DNA from: Planctomicrobium piriforme
GTDB taxonomy: Bacteria > Planctomycetota > Planctomycetia > Planctomycetales > Planctomycetaceae
DNA length: 34,140 bases
Direction: 5' to 3'
Assembly: GCA_945860955.1 (NCBI GenBank)
Contig: CAMATH010000092.1
Span: 1 to 34,140, forward strand
Positions 6,420 through 15,057 of the stretch are shown one piece after another (position 1 is the stretch's first letter; each line of letters starts with the position of its first letter). Below the pieces are notes generated by a model. The model was not told the origin of the DNA. It was given only the letters and a program-made list of their open reading frames with translations, and searched no databases. Made by a program: the position numbers and the translations under genes.

Positions 6420-7655
6420 ATGAGTCTGTCGCAGAGAGTTTGTTCCGCCTGCACCCTGGTTTTGGTCCTTGTCGCGACCAACAGTTACGCCGACGAGCCA
6501 GCCCGGCGAGTGATACGCTCCCAGCCCAGCGTCCTCCTTTCGACACCCCAAGTCGAGCTGGCCGTGACCGAGGTCGGGGGGCACATGTCCCCCGTGACAT
6601 TCTTCCGCGATTCCGCAAGGCCATTCCAGCCGTACTACGTCAGCCCGTGGCAGGACGAAAAGGGGCCGGCGATGCCGGTTCCCGTTCTGGTTCCGTTGCG
6701 GGGCGACTTCTTCTGTCTGCCGTTCGGCGGAAATTCTGATGGAGTTGCGGGAGAAAAGCATCCGCCGCACGGGGAAATCGCCGGCGCAAAGTGGAACTCT
6801 CTCGGGACGAAGAAGAATGGTCCGGTCACGACGCTCACGTTGACAATCGACACGAAAGTGCGGAAGGGGAAAGTGACGAAGGAATTGTCGTTGATCGACA
6901 ATCAGAACGTGATCTATTCGAAGCACACAATCGAGGGATTTGCCGGTCAAGTCCCTTTGGGTCATCACGCGACGTTGGCGATGCCGGAGAAAGAGGGAAC
7001 GGTCCGGCTCGCCGCCAGCCCGTTCCGGTATGGCATGACCAATCCGGGATTGTTCAGTGACCCCAAGCAGCGGGAATATCAGTCGCTACTGCCGGGCGCG
7101 AAGTGGACCAGCCTGTCGAAGGTTCCCGTGGCGTGGAAAGGAGAGCCGGACGCCGACCTCACCAAACTGCCCGCCCGGCACGGTTACGCCGACCTGATTC
7201 AACTCGTGAATGAATCGTGGGAGAAGACCAACGGCCCCGCCTGGATGACCGCCACGTTCACGGACCAGGGATATCTGTGGTTTTCGCTGAAGGATCCCGC
7301 GGTCCTCAGCACCACGGTGTTCTGGATCGAGAATCATGGGCGACATGGGCATCCGTGGAATGGTCGCAACAACTGTCTGGGGCTGGAGGACGTGACGGCC
7401 CACTTTGCCGATGGTCTGGCCGCCTCGACCCGCGAGAACGTGTTGAGCAAAGACGGAGTCAAGACCGCCATGGAACTCAAGGCGGATCAACCGACCACGG
7501 TCAACTACATCCAGGGAGCGGTGGCGATTCCCGACGGCTTTGAAATGGTGAAGACGGTGGAATTCACTCCCGGACGGGTCACGTTCGTTTCGACGACTGG
7601 CAAAAAAGTCGAGGCCGCCGTTCAACACGAATTCCTGCGGTCTGGCAAGCTGTAA
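6420..7655 (+). CDS. Secreted galactose-mutarotase-like protein, function unknown
   Basis: A 411-residue protein with an N-terminal signal peptide (hydrophobic stretch about 8-21, cleavage probably after NSYA). The mature part is beta-rich. Early motifs VTEVGGHMSPVTFF and PYYVSPWQ, then HPPHGEIAGAKWN, resemble aldose-epimerase-like proteins, in which a His and a C-terminal Glu act on sugar hemiacetals; those residues cannot be assigned here with certainty. ATG at 6420 is chosen over an in-frame TTG at 6411; GAGG lies about 10 bases before the ATG. It precedes the sugar-binding lipoprotein gene by 173 bases on the same strand, so a carbohydrate role is plausible but inferred. Confidence 0.65.
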   Translation: MSLSQRVCSACTLVLVLVATNSYADEPARRVIRSQPSVLLSTPQVELAVTEVGGHMSPVTFFRDSARPFQPYYVSPWQDEKGPAMPVPVLVPLRGDFFCLPFGGNSDGVAGEKHPPHGEIAGAKWNSLGTKKNGPVTTLTLTIDTKVRKGKVTKELSLIDNQNVIYSKHTIEGFAGQVPLGHHATLAMPEKEGTVRLAASPFRYGMTNPGLFSDPKQREYQSLLPGAKWTSLSKVPVAWKGEPDADLTKLPARHGYADLIQLVNESWEKTNGPAWMTATFTDQGYLWFSLKDPAVLSTTVFWIENHGRHGHPWNGRNNCLGLEDVTAHFADGLAASTRENVLSKDGVKTAMELKADQPTTVNYIQGAVAIPDGFEMVKTVEFTPGRVTFVSTTGKKVEAAVQHEFLRSGKL

Positions 7656-7828
7656 CCCCCCCCTGCCCCACCGGGGGCTGTTGATTGCGGCGATCCAGTC
7701 GCAAGTTTGCCACAGCCGGTTGTGATTCCGCTGAGCGAGAACCACAACCGGAGCGACGCCGCGGAGCGTCTTCGCTCCATAACCAAAAGCCCTCGAGCCC
7801 AACACACTTTTTGAATCCCGTCGGAACA

Positions 7829-8827
7829 ATGATGAAAAACCTGCTGTGGACATTACTGGCCTGCACCGCGGTATTCGCGATTGGCTGTGGCAGTCCGGAA
7901 GACCCCAAGAAATCGCCGTCCGGTTCAGCCGGCGGTGGGACCGCTCCGCAAGCCGCGACGCAGACGATTGGAGTCTCCCTGCTCACGCTCGACAACCCCT
8001 TTTTCAAGGTAATCGGTGACAACATCACCGCCGAGGGAAAGCTGCGGGGATACGAGACAATCGTCGTCAGCGCCGATAAAGACGTCGCCAAGCAAAGCAA
8101 TCAGATCAAGGACTTCATCGTCAAGAAAGTGAGCGCGATCGTTCTCAGTCCGTGCGATTCGAAATCGATCATTCCGGTCATTCAGGAGGCCAACGCGGCG
8201 GGAATTCCGGTCTTCACCGTCGACATTCCGTGCAATGAGCCGAATGTGAAGATCGCCACGCAAATTGCCACCGACAATTTGGGCGGGGGTAAAGAGGCGG
8301 GGCAGGCAATGATTGAGGCACTCGGCGAGGCGGGAGGCAAGGTGGTCATTCTGCACTTCAAACAAGCCGAATCGTGTCAGCTTCGCGTGAAGGGATTCCG
8401 CGAAGTCATTGACGAACACAACCAGACGGCATCGGCAAAAATCGAATTGGTCGCCGAGCTGGAAAGTGGTGGAGCCAAAGACATGGGACTCAAGGCGGCC
8501 GAGGATTCGTTGCAGGCGCATCCCGATCTGCGGGGGATTTTCGCAATCAACGATCCCGCCGCCCTGGGAGCGCGAGCTGCCCTTGAGAAGGCGGGGAAAG
8601 CCGACCAGGTGTTGATCATCGGGTTCGACGGCCAGCCCGAGGGAAAGCAGGCGATCAAAGAGGGGAAGATCTACGCCGACCCGATTCAGTTTCCGGACCG
8701 CATGGGAGTCGAGATCGTCGCGGCGATCGTCAAGCACTCGAAGGGGGAGACGTTGCCGCCGCAAACGCTCATTCCAACCCGACTGTATCGCAAGGCGGAT
8801 GCGGAGGCTGACCCGGAATTGAAATGA
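7829..8827 (+). CDS. Sugar ABC transporter substrate-binding lipoprotein (RbsB-like)
   Basis: A 332-residue periplasmic-binding protein of the type 1 (Peripla_BP_4) group. The N-terminus MMKNLLWTLLACTAVFAIGC is a lipoprotein signal with the lipobox AIGC, so Cys20 should be lipidated, followed by a low-complexity linker of Gly, Ser and Ala. The fold is marked by the first strand GVSLLTLDNPFFKVIGD, then AIVLSPCDSKSIIPVI, GIPVFTVDIPC, the GIFAINDPAALGA segment and IIGFDGQPEGKQAIKEGK. These are typical of ribose, fructose or galactose binders. A second Met, one codon later, could be the start. The permease gene follows after 33 bases. The ligand cannot be read from sequence. Confidence 0.9.
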   Translation: MMKNLLWTLLACTAVFAIGCGSPEDPKKSPSGSAGGGTAPQAATQTIGVSLLTLDNPFFKVIGDNITAEGKLRGYETIVVSADKDVAKQSNQIKDFIVKKVSAIVLSPCDSKSIIPVIQEANAAGIPVFTVDIPCNEPNVKIATQIATDNLGGGKEAGQAMIEALGEAGGKVVILHFKQAESCQLRVKGFREVIDEHNQTASAKIELVAELESGGAKDMGLKAAEDSLQAHPDLRGIFAINDPAALGARAALEKAGKADQVLIIGFDGQPEGKQAIKEGKIYADPIQFPDRMGVEIVAAIVKHSKGETLPPQTLIPTRLYRKADAEADPELK

Positions 8828-8860
8828 CGTGTGTCGGTTGCTGGTGTTTGAGTGCTTCAA

Positions 8861-10207
8861 ATGACTCGACTGCTCTCTCGATTCCTGGCCGACTACGGCA
8901 TGATTCTGGTGCTGGCGCTGCTCTGCGCCTTCTTCAGCGTCGCGACGCTCAGTGAGCAGTCTCCCACCGGAGAGGCCGCCGCGCGACAAGTTGCGAGATC
9001 GATCGAAGGGTCGGGCGGGAATGCGCCGCGGGTGCTGATTGTCGCCCGCGACGAGGCGAGCGAGACCCTGTTCGCGACGAAACTCCAATCCGCGCTTGAG
9101 GCCGGAGGTGTCACCGTTGTCGGAGTGGCAATTGGTGAGCCGAAGGATGCCCGGGCGGCACTGCAAAAACTAGCAACAGCCAACGAGTCACTCGACGCGA
9201 TCGCCTGCACCCGCACGACCGCCGCCTGGCGGGTCTTTACCGATCTGAAAGCCGACTTTCCCGCCGTGGGGGATCCGCGACTGGTGCAGCCGACCACCGA
9301 GAAGTGGCCCAATTTCCTGAAGTCCGAAAACCTCGTGAACATCGCGAATCAGATCGCGGTGATCGCGATCCTGGCGGTCGGAATGACGATGGTGATCATC
9401 GCCGGCGGGATCGATCTCTCGGTGGGAAGCCTGATTGCCCTGTCGGCGGTCCTGGCCGCCCGACTGATTCGAGATTACGCCGGTGCCGAGCAGGCGACCG
9501 CCGTTGGAATGACAGTGGCGTGTCTTGCCGCCATTGGGGTTTGCGGTCTGATCGGGGCGTTTTCCAGCGGAATCATCACCCTGTTCGGAATCCCCCCGTT
9601 CATCGTCACGCTGGCAACAATGCTGGTCGCCAGCGGCCTGGCGTACCTGCTGGCGGCGGGACAATCGATCTATCAGCTTCCCGACTCGTTTGTCTGGCTG
9701 GGGCGGGGTGAGGGGCTGTGGAACATTCCCAACGCAGTCTGGCTGATGGTCTTCCTCTACTGCGCGGCCCATGTGCTGATGTCCCGCATGCGGCTGGGAC
9801 GATACCTCTACGCGGTCGGAGGCAACCGGGAGGCGGCCCGGCTCTCGGGCGTTCCGGTCTGGCGGGTGTTGATGTTCGCCTACGTGGCGAACTCGCTGCT
9901 GGCGGGGCTGGGAGGCGTGATCATGGCGTCGCAATTGAAGAGCGGCTCAGCGACCTACGGCAACATGTACGAGTTGTATGTCATCGCGGCGGTGGTTGTC
10001 GGGGGAACCAGCCTCAGTGGCGGCCAGGGGAAGATGTTCGGCACGTTGATCGGGGCATTCACCATCGCGGTGATTCAGAACGGTATGAACCTGACCAACA
10101 TCGAAAGCTACACACAGAAAGTCGTTCTGGGATGCGTGATCCTGGGAGCGGTACTCGTCGATAAAGTCCGCCACGGCCATTGGCTGGGAGGCGGGCACCG
10201 TGGCTGA
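8861..10207 (+). CDS. ABC sugar transporter permease with an extra soluble domain after helix 1
   Basis: A 448-residue permease of the RbsC/BPD_transp_2 family. Helix 1 is about residues 12-30. The second membrane block begins near 160 with GMTMVIIAGGIDLSVGSL, the family signature, and continues through PPFIVTLATM and GGTSLSGGQGKMFGTLIGA. Between them lie about 120 residues, where ordinary family members have roughly 20. This insert contains APRVLIVARDEASETLFATK and a following beta-alpha pattern like one lobe of a periplasmic-binding protein. A GTG at 8852 is an alternative start. The stop overlaps the kinase start by eight bases. No ATP-binding subunit is encoded next to it, so a shared ATPase elsewhere is likely. 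Confidence 0.9.
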   Translation: MTRLLSRFLADYGMILVLALLCAFFSVATLSEQSPTGEAAARQVARSIEGSGGNAPRVLIVARDEASETLFATKLQSALEAGGVTVVGVAIGEPKDARAALQKLATANESLDAIACTRTTAAWRVFTDLKADFPAVGDPRLVQPTTEKWPNFLKSENLVNIANQIAVIAILAVGMTMVIIAGGIDLSVGSLIALSAVLAARLIRDYAGAEQATAVGMTVACLAAIGVCGLIGAFSSGIITLFGIPPFIVTLATMLVASGLAYLLAAGQSIYQLPDSFVWLGRGEGLWNIPNAVWLMVFLYCAAHVLMSRMRLGRYLYAVGGNREAARLSGVPVWRVLMFAYVANSLLAGLGGVIMASQLKSGSATYGNMYELYVIAAVVVGGTSLSGGQGKMFGTLIGAFTIAVIQNGMNLTNIESYTQKVVLGCVILGAVLVDKVRHGHWLGGGHRG

Positions 10208-10847
10208 TTCCGCCACCAACGTCGCTTCGGCGGTCCTGGCGGCCGCGTCGATTCGCGCCGACATTGTGGTTGAAGAACTGCGGAAACGTCCGGATGCGTA
10301 CCTGGTCGGAATCGCGGGCATCCCCGGCTCGGGCAAAACGTCTTTGTGCGACGTCCTCAAGCGCCGCCTGCCGACGGCGGTCGTGGTCCCCATGGATGGT
10401 TACCACCTTCCCAGGTCACGACTCAATCCGGAAGGAATGCGACGTCGCGGGGCGCCGTTCACTTTCGACGCCGCCGGTTTTCGTTCGGACATGGAACGTC
10501 TGAAGCAAACCCGCTCCGGCCTGTTCCCCACCTTCAACCACGCCGAGAAAGACCCGCGAGCCGACCAGATTCTCGTGGAACCGGCGGTCCCGCTGGTCAT
10601 TGTCGAGGGGATTTACGTCCTGATGCGGGACTGGAATGTGGAACCACTGTTCGATCTGCGGATCTTCGTCGACTGTGATCTGGACGTGGCGACAGACCGG
10701 CTGACATTGCGGCACGTGGCGACCGGGATTTCCAGCACCCCCGCCGAGGCGCGACATCGGGCGTTGGACAACGATCGTGTCAACTCGGTCTCGATCCTGG
10801 CGGACGGTTGCCGGGAACGAGCGGATCTGGTGCTACGCGATTCCTGA
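10200..10847 (+). CDS. FrcK/YggC-like P-loop kinase
   Basis: A 215-residue P-loop protein. Walker A is GIPGSGKTS at residues 40-48. The motif PMDGYHLP followed by RRGAPFTFDAAGF is shared with the FrcK/YggC group of uridine-kinase/phosphoribulokinase-like proteins, and VIVEGIYVL is the Walker B-like strand. The C-terminal RLTLRHVATGIS segment is lid-like. The GTG start at 10200 overlaps the end of the permease gene, with GGGAGG a few bases upstream, so this is the last gene of one transcription unit. In rhizobia frcK closes a fructose ABC transporter operon. By analogy it may phosphorylate the imported sugar or a related metabolite; the substrate is not known. Confidence 0.8.
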   Translation: MADSATNVASAVLAAASIRADIVVEELRKRPDAYLVGIAGIPGSGKTSLCDVLKRRLPTAVVVPMDGYHLPRSRLNPEGMRRRGAPFTFDAAGFRSDMERLKQTRSGLFPTFNHAEKDPRADQILVEPAVPLVIVEGIYVLMRDWNVEPLFDLRIFVDCDLDVATDRLTLRHVATGISSTPAEARHRALDNDRVNSVSILADGCRERADLVLRDS

Positions 10848-10907
10848 TTTTCGCGTTGCTTAGTACCCGTCCAAGATCAAATCAACAAAATGCTTGACGA
10901 CGGTTAC

Positions 10908-12221
10908 CTACGGCTTGACAACCTTTTTCGGGCGGGCCTTTTCGAAATCATCCGCACTCACTTTCGCGCGACTCTGAGTCAGCACGAATGTCCCCTTCTT
11001 ATTTCCGACGACCACATCGGGCAGTCCATCTTTATTGACATCACCTGCGACCACCTGCGTTCCGACTCCCGAATCGCCATCGATCAGCCAGGGAACAAAG
11101 TCAACCGATTTGTCGGCACCCCGGACGAGCTGAAACCAGTACAGAACGGCGGCGTCATTGCGGTCGGGATCACCGGTCCGGCCGTGCGACCAGAACCGCT
11201 TGCCGGTCACAATATCCTTCAACCCATCGCCATCAACGTCGACCAGATCAATGGCGTGCAGCTCTGAGAACTTCACGCCATACGCGTTATCCGATGGCTT
11301 TTCGTTGATGATGAGGTTTCGTACAAATTTCGAATCACTTCCTTCACGCACTTGCTCGAACCAGGCGAGTCCAAAGGCATGGGCGGCGAGACTGGTGACC
11401 ACGTCGTTCAGTCCGTCGCCATTGACGTCGTACACGTACATTTGAGCGCCGCCTGAACCGAACGGGTGTTTGTGGTGCTGCCATTCGGGATCCCCCTCCA
11501 GACTCGCGGGCTGTTCCCACCAGCCATCCTTCTCGAGAAGATCGGTCCGCCCGTCACCGTTCACGTCACCCAATCCCATGCCATGGGTGAAGTTGCCGTA
11601 GCCGTTGTTTGGCGAAATCGGATGGAACGTCCACGGCTCTGTGGGCTTCTTTAAGTCGGGGGACGCGTAGCCGTACTTCCCTTTCGTGATACAGACCAGT
11701 TCCGGCTTTCCGTCGCCGGTCAGGTCGGCGAACGTGGGGGACTCGTTGTCGGTCTGGGCGAAGATCTTGTGTCGCTTCCAGTGCCCCTCGGCCCCCTTCG
11801 GATTCTCAAACCACGACGTATCCTGACCGGGAAATCCGATGATCAGAATGTCACTCCACTTGTCGCCGTTGAAATCGTACACGTAGGCGAAGAAGTTGTT
11901 CGAATACGTGTTGTTCTTGCCCAAGCCCCCTTCGAACCCGGGAACGGTGACGGAGGTCTTCGGACCCAGCTTGAGCTGGAAGGTGGCTGTGGCGGGGTAG
12001 TATTCGTGTTTTTTTTCGAACGTCGGCCCCTCCCACCACCACGGGCCGGAGATCAGATCGTTGTGTCCGTCGTTGTTCAGATCCCCAAAGGTCGCCCCTT
12101 CGCTCCAGAACTGGTCGTTCAACTGCGTTTTCGCGAATTTGACAAGTGTCGGATCAGCGGCCGACTGAGTCGTCGCGCACAGGAGGAGCAGAACGGGGGC
12201 GGCAGCACAAATCGAGCGCAT
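10908..12221 (-). CDS. Secreted FG-GAP/VCBS repeat beta-propeller protein
   Basis: A 437-residue protein with a signal peptide (MRSICAAAPVLLLLCATTQSA). Seven copies of the calcium-binding FG-GAP pattern D-x-[ND]-x-D-x-x-x-D-[IVL] are visible: DLNNDGHNDLI, DFNGDKWSDIL, DLTGDGKPELV, DVNGDGRTDLL, DVNGDGLNDVV, DVDGDGLKDIV and DVNKDGLPDVV. Seven repeats fit a complete seven-bladed propeller, secreted or in the periplasm. The family is abundant in planctomycetes and its members are mostly uncharacterised; binding of a carbohydrate or protein is likely but unproven. It converges on the kinase gene across 60 bases. The lysine-rich tail PKKVVKP ends the protein. Confidence 0.88.
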   Translation of the reverse strand: MRSICAAAPVLLLLCATTQSAADPTLVKFAKTQLNDQFWSEGATFGDLNNDGHNDLISGPWWWEGPTFEKKHEYYPATATFQLKLGPKTSVTVPGFEGGLGKNNTYSNNFFAYVYDFNGDKWSDILIIGFPGQDTSWFENPKGAEGHWKRHKIFAQTDNESPTFADLTGDGKPELVCITKGKYGYASPDLKKPTEPWTFHPISPNNGYGNFTHGMGLGDVNGDGRTDLLEKDGWWEQPASLEGDPEWQHHKHPFGSGGAQMYVYDVNGDGLNDVVTSLAAHAFGLAWFEQVREGSDSKFVRNLIINEKPSDNAYGVKFSELHAIDLVDVDGDGLKDIVTGKRFWSHGRTGDPDRNDAAVLYWFQLVRGADKSVDFVPWLIDGDSGVGTQVVAGDVNKDGLPDVVVGNKKGTFVLTQSRAKVSADDFEKARPKKVVKP

Positions 12222-12286
12222 CGCGGAAACCTCACGGCGGAGAAATCGAAGGTCATTCGGCCGTCAGTCTACCCGATCGATGTTGT

Positions 12287-12682
12287 TTATGCAGCATTCC
12301 GCACCCAGTACCACAAGACTCCGGTTGTCAGCAGAATCAGCCATTCGACCACCGCAATGGCGTATGTTGTGGCACCAATTCCCGCGAAGGCCAGAAAGCC
12401 ACACGTGCGGAACGCCACGAGACAGCCGTGAACGACCAGACTCGCTTCCAGCATTGGGACGAGTGTCTTCGGCCTGAACAGCGGTTGCAGAAAGAGCAGC
12501 CCCAACCCGACCTGAAGTCCTCCATAGACCACCAGATACTCGGACTGTCCGGAACCGGGGTGGATCTCAAAACCCACCGAATCCGCGGTCTCGTTGGGAA
12601 GCGCTATGCACCATACGGCAAGTGCGACATATGCCGCTCCCACAAATGCGAGTACCGTCTTGGCGAGTTGGGAGCTGTTCAT
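12287..12682 (-). CDS. Small membrane protein, DUF4345-like
   Basis: A 131-residue protein with four hydrophobic segments, near residues 7-27, 50-67, 75-100 and 105-125. The segment SGQSEYLVVYGGLQVGLGL is the typical second-helix signature of DUF4345-like small membrane proteins. The function is unknown. It lies six bases after the DCC-family gene on the same strand, which suggests one transcript. Confidence 0.7.
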   Translation of the reverse strand: MNSSQLAKTVLAFVGAAYVALAVWCIALPNETADSVGFEIHPGSGQSEYLVVYGGLQVGLGLLFLQPLFRPKTLVPMLEASLVVHGCLVAFRTCGFLAFAGIGATTYAIAVVEWLILLTTGVLWYWVRNAA

Positions 12683-12688
12683 GTGAAT

Positions 12689-13090
12689 TCACGAAAGGAA
12701 TCTTGCACGCTCGGCCAGTGTGGGGATTCGGCAGGTTTCCTTCTTGCCGAAGATCCGATACCGGTGCCGCGCGATGAACTTGTAGCCCGGATTGCGAATG
12801 AATCGCGGGATCACTCGCAGACAATACCCGGCCACTTTCCAAATTCCGGGCAGCTCCACCAGCATCCGCCAGATCGCATCCGACCTGTCGTAGAAACTCG
12901 TGCCATCCCACAGCATCACCGAATCGGGCTGCTCTTGGGCTCCGCCGGGCAACAAGGCGTCAGCGGTGGAACCCTGGAGCGTCGCGAAACGAAATCGCGC
13001 GCGGTGATCACGTGCCATCAGAAAGTTCACCCAGAAATCGCACAGGCCGCATCTCCCATCAAACAAGACGACCGGCGGTTCAATCGCCAT
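12689..13090 (-). CDS. DCC family thiol-disulfide oxidoreductase (YuxK-like, DUF393)
   Basis: A 133-residue protein beginning MAIEPPVVLFDGRCGLCDFW. The motif DGRCGLCD near the N-terminus is the DCC-family thioredoxin-like redox pair (CxxC). The downstream pattern FATLQGSTADALL, then SVMLWDGTSFYDRSDAIWRM, is also family-typical. A TTG at 13138 would add 16 residues; the ATG at 13090 is preferred because it begins right at the family domain. Neither start has a strong ribosome binding site. The family is thought to carry out thiol-disulfide exchange, with unknown partners. It is followed by the DUF4345-like membrane protein gene. Confidence 0.85.
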   Translation of the reverse strand: MAIEPPVVLFDGRCGLCDFWVNFLMARDHRARFRFATLQGSTADALLPGGAQEQPDSVMLWDGTSFYDRSDAIWRMLVELPGIWKVAGYCLRVIPRFIRNPGYKFIARHRYRIFGKKETCRIPTLAERARFLS

Positions 13091-13552
13091 TTGCGGCGAT
13101 GCTCGCGATCCGGTCGTGGGAGCGGTCGAGGGGTTCAATGTGACAATCCATTGGGAGGGGACTCGCGGAGTGATTCCACGACTCCGAGAGTAGGCGATCC
13201 TGGGACTTTCGGAAAGTGCGCTTGAAACTCAGGACATTTTGCCGTGAAAGTAACCGTTACGACAATCCAGCGGTTAACCGTCGATGCCTCGTTCGATTCG
13301 AAACGGCATCAGCACCAGGGACTTCTCGACGAAAACAAGGTCAGCAGGTGACGGCGACGCTTGAGAACAGCAATCCTTAGCTGACGAAAGGGGAATCGAG
13401 CCGCCGGTTCAACTCGGTCCTGGAAACTTCCTTGTCGCGCCGGGAAATCTACCACCCGGATCAGAACGTGACTAGGCGACCTTGAGTGAATACCCCCGAT
13501 TGACACGGCTCTCCCAAACTACTATTTATCGCTCCGGAAAGGACTCCCCTTC
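13091..13552. other. Long divergent intergenic region between the DCC and DUF1573 genes
   Basis: About 460 bases without a convincing gene. It separates the minus-strand DCC/DUF4345 pair from the plus-strand DUF1573 gene, so it should hold both promoters. The right end carries a TTGACA box described separately. I see no repeats or strong hairpins. Confidence 0.6.
13500..13528 (+). promoter_or_regulatory. Candidate sigma-70-type promoter of the DUF1573 gene
   Basis: TTGACA at 13500-13505 is a perfect -35 box. TATTTA at 13523-13528 follows after 17 bases, the ideal spacing, but matches the -10 consensus only in its first half. The ATG lies 25 bases further on, with AAAGGA at 13538-13543 as ribosome binding site. 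Position and spacing support it; the -10 box is weak. Confidence 0.35.
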
Positions 13553-14608
13553 ATGAATCGAACACTGTTCACGTGCCTCCTGGGTTTGGTTGCCTGGGCT
13601 TCGACTGCCAGAGCGCAACTACCGAACGGGCAGCCCCCTGTCGTGGTGCAGCCCGCCCCCGATCCCCAATGGGCTGAAAAGCTGTTCCCAAAGCTCGATC
13701 ACGACTTTGGAACGATCGCTAAGGGCTCCGAAGCGAAACTCCGGCTGAAGATCACGAATATCTGGCAGCAGACGGTGCATATCCGGGCTGCGGGGACCAC
13801 CTGCAAGTGCTTTCAGGTGCGAATCCCCAAAGACACACTGGCGAGCCTCGAATCGACGGAAATCGAAGTGACCGTCGACACGCAAAAGTTCTCGGGCGAG
13901 CGCAAGTCGACGATGATGATCACGTTCGACCGCCCCGCCTATGCGGAGGTTCCGATCCCGCTGATGGCGTACATCCGCAACGACGTCGGTTTGACTCCCG
14001 GCGGCGCGATGTTTGGGAATGTTCCCAAGGGACAGGAGATGCAGAAGAAGATCCAGGTCAGCCACGTCGGACGCCCCGACTGGAAGATCACGGAGCTGAT
14101 CTGCAAGAGTCCGCATATCGAAGCGAAGGCGACGGAAACCGGGCGTTTCAACAACGGTACCACGAATTACGAACTGGTCGTGATCGTGAAGCCCTCCTGT
14201 CCCGCCGGCGAGTTCCGTGAACAAGTCACGATTGTCACCGACGACGCCGCCGGACCACAGATTCCGGTGATGGTCGAAGGGCGCATTGAGCCCGATTACT
14301 ACGCGACCCCCGAAATCCTCGATTTCGGCGTGGTCGCGCCGGGCGCCGAAGTGACTCGCAACCTGGTGGTCCGCGGTCGTCGGGCATTCAAGGTCACGAA
14401 GATCGAAAGCGAAATGACTGCCGGCACATTCGAAGCCCGGCTTCCTAAAGAAGGAAAGATCACCCAGATCATCCCGATCACGCTGGTCGCTCCCACCACT
14501 CCTGGTGCCGTCACCGACGAATTCACGATCACCGTCGACCAGTCGGACGAACCGGTCCGATTCAAGGCATTCGCCCGTGTTGACCCCGCCCGGCAGGCAC
14601 GGAAGTAG
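13553..14608 (+). CDS. Secreted DUF1573 domain protein
   Basis: A 351-residue protein with a signal peptide ending at TARA. Residues about 47-150 form a DUF1573 domain (HDFGTIAKGSEAKLRLKITN, then the Cys-containing GTTCKC segment). A second related Ig-like unit starts near residue 257 with EILDFGVVAPGAEVTRNL. A middle unit is also beta-rich and contains two Cys. The AAAGGA ribosome binding site is 9 bases upstream. The family consists of secreted or periplasmic Ig-like (ASPM-SPD-2-Hydin-like) proteins that are very common in planctomycetes; their role is unknown, possibly in envelope or surface structure. The gene stands alone. Confidence 0.88.
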   Translation: MNRTLFTCLLGLVAWASTARAQLPNGQPPVVVQPAPDPQWAEKLFPKLDHDFGTIAKGSEAKLRLKITNIWQQTVHIRAAGTTCKCFQVRIPKDTLASLESTEIEVTVDTQKFSGERKSTMMITFDRPAYAEVPIPLMAYIRNDVGLTPGGAMFGNVPKGQEMQKKIQVSHVGRPDWKITELICKSPHIEAKATETGRFNNGTTNYELVVIVKPSCPAGEFREQVTIVTDDAAGPQIPVMVEGRIEPDYYATPEILDFGVVAPGAEVTRNLVVRGRRAFKVTKIESEMTAGTFEARLPKEGKITQIIPITLVAPTTPGAVTDEFTITVDQSDEPVRFKAFARVDPARQARK

Positions 14609-15057
14609 CGTCGCGCACTCGGAGCGTAGGCGTCTTTCTCCAAAAGACTGACCCCGCTGTGCTTTCACCGGCCAAACCACGCCCTGGGGGCAGCCCCAGG
14701 ACTCACAACGATGCACCCCGCATCCGACTTCGACCAGCGGTTCACTCCCCCGCTGGGACCCTGCGGCGTCCAATTCACTTCGCGACGGACGGCTCGCTTG
14801 TGAGATTGCGCCTGCCCCGAGTGCGTCGTGCGACGGAGTACGCACAGCGGGCCGCGCACTCAGAGAGTGCGGGCTACGTTCGTCTGTCTCCGAATTTTCA
14901 GTTCGGTACAATTGCACCGTCTATCGGCATACTCGGGACCTAAACGGTCAAGCGTAGCCAGGCCACCGACGCGGTTCGGCCGTTTCAGAGCGAATGACCA
15001 CCGAACCGCTCAAAACTCCCTCGTACCCACGATCGTCGGCACAGGTTCAAATCCCCC
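14609..15057. other. Intergenic region with a hairpin and a dispersed repeat copy
   Basis: About 450 bases without a gene. A perfect 7-base hairpin (CCTGGGG-gcag-CCCCAGG, 14683-14700) follows the DUF1573 stop, with no T-run after it. The 136-base dispersed repeat occupies 14741-14876. The last 180 bases precede the sugar isomerase and show no clear promoter. Open frames across the repeat lack ribosome binding sites. Confidence 0.6.
14741..14876. repeat. Dispersed 136-base repeat, copy 1
   Basis: This stretch matches 31970-32105 in the same orientation over 136 bases without gaps; by hand count 113 positions are identical (83 percent). Blocks such as TTCACTCCCCCGCTGGGACC and CGCGACGGACGGCTC are fully conserved. 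The right end of this copy contains a perfect 7-base inverted repeat, CGCACTC-aga-GAGTGCG (14855-14871), which is imperfect in the other copy. Substitutions fall evenly over the three codon positions, which argues against coding. It is probably a short non-coding repeat family. Confidence 0.8.
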
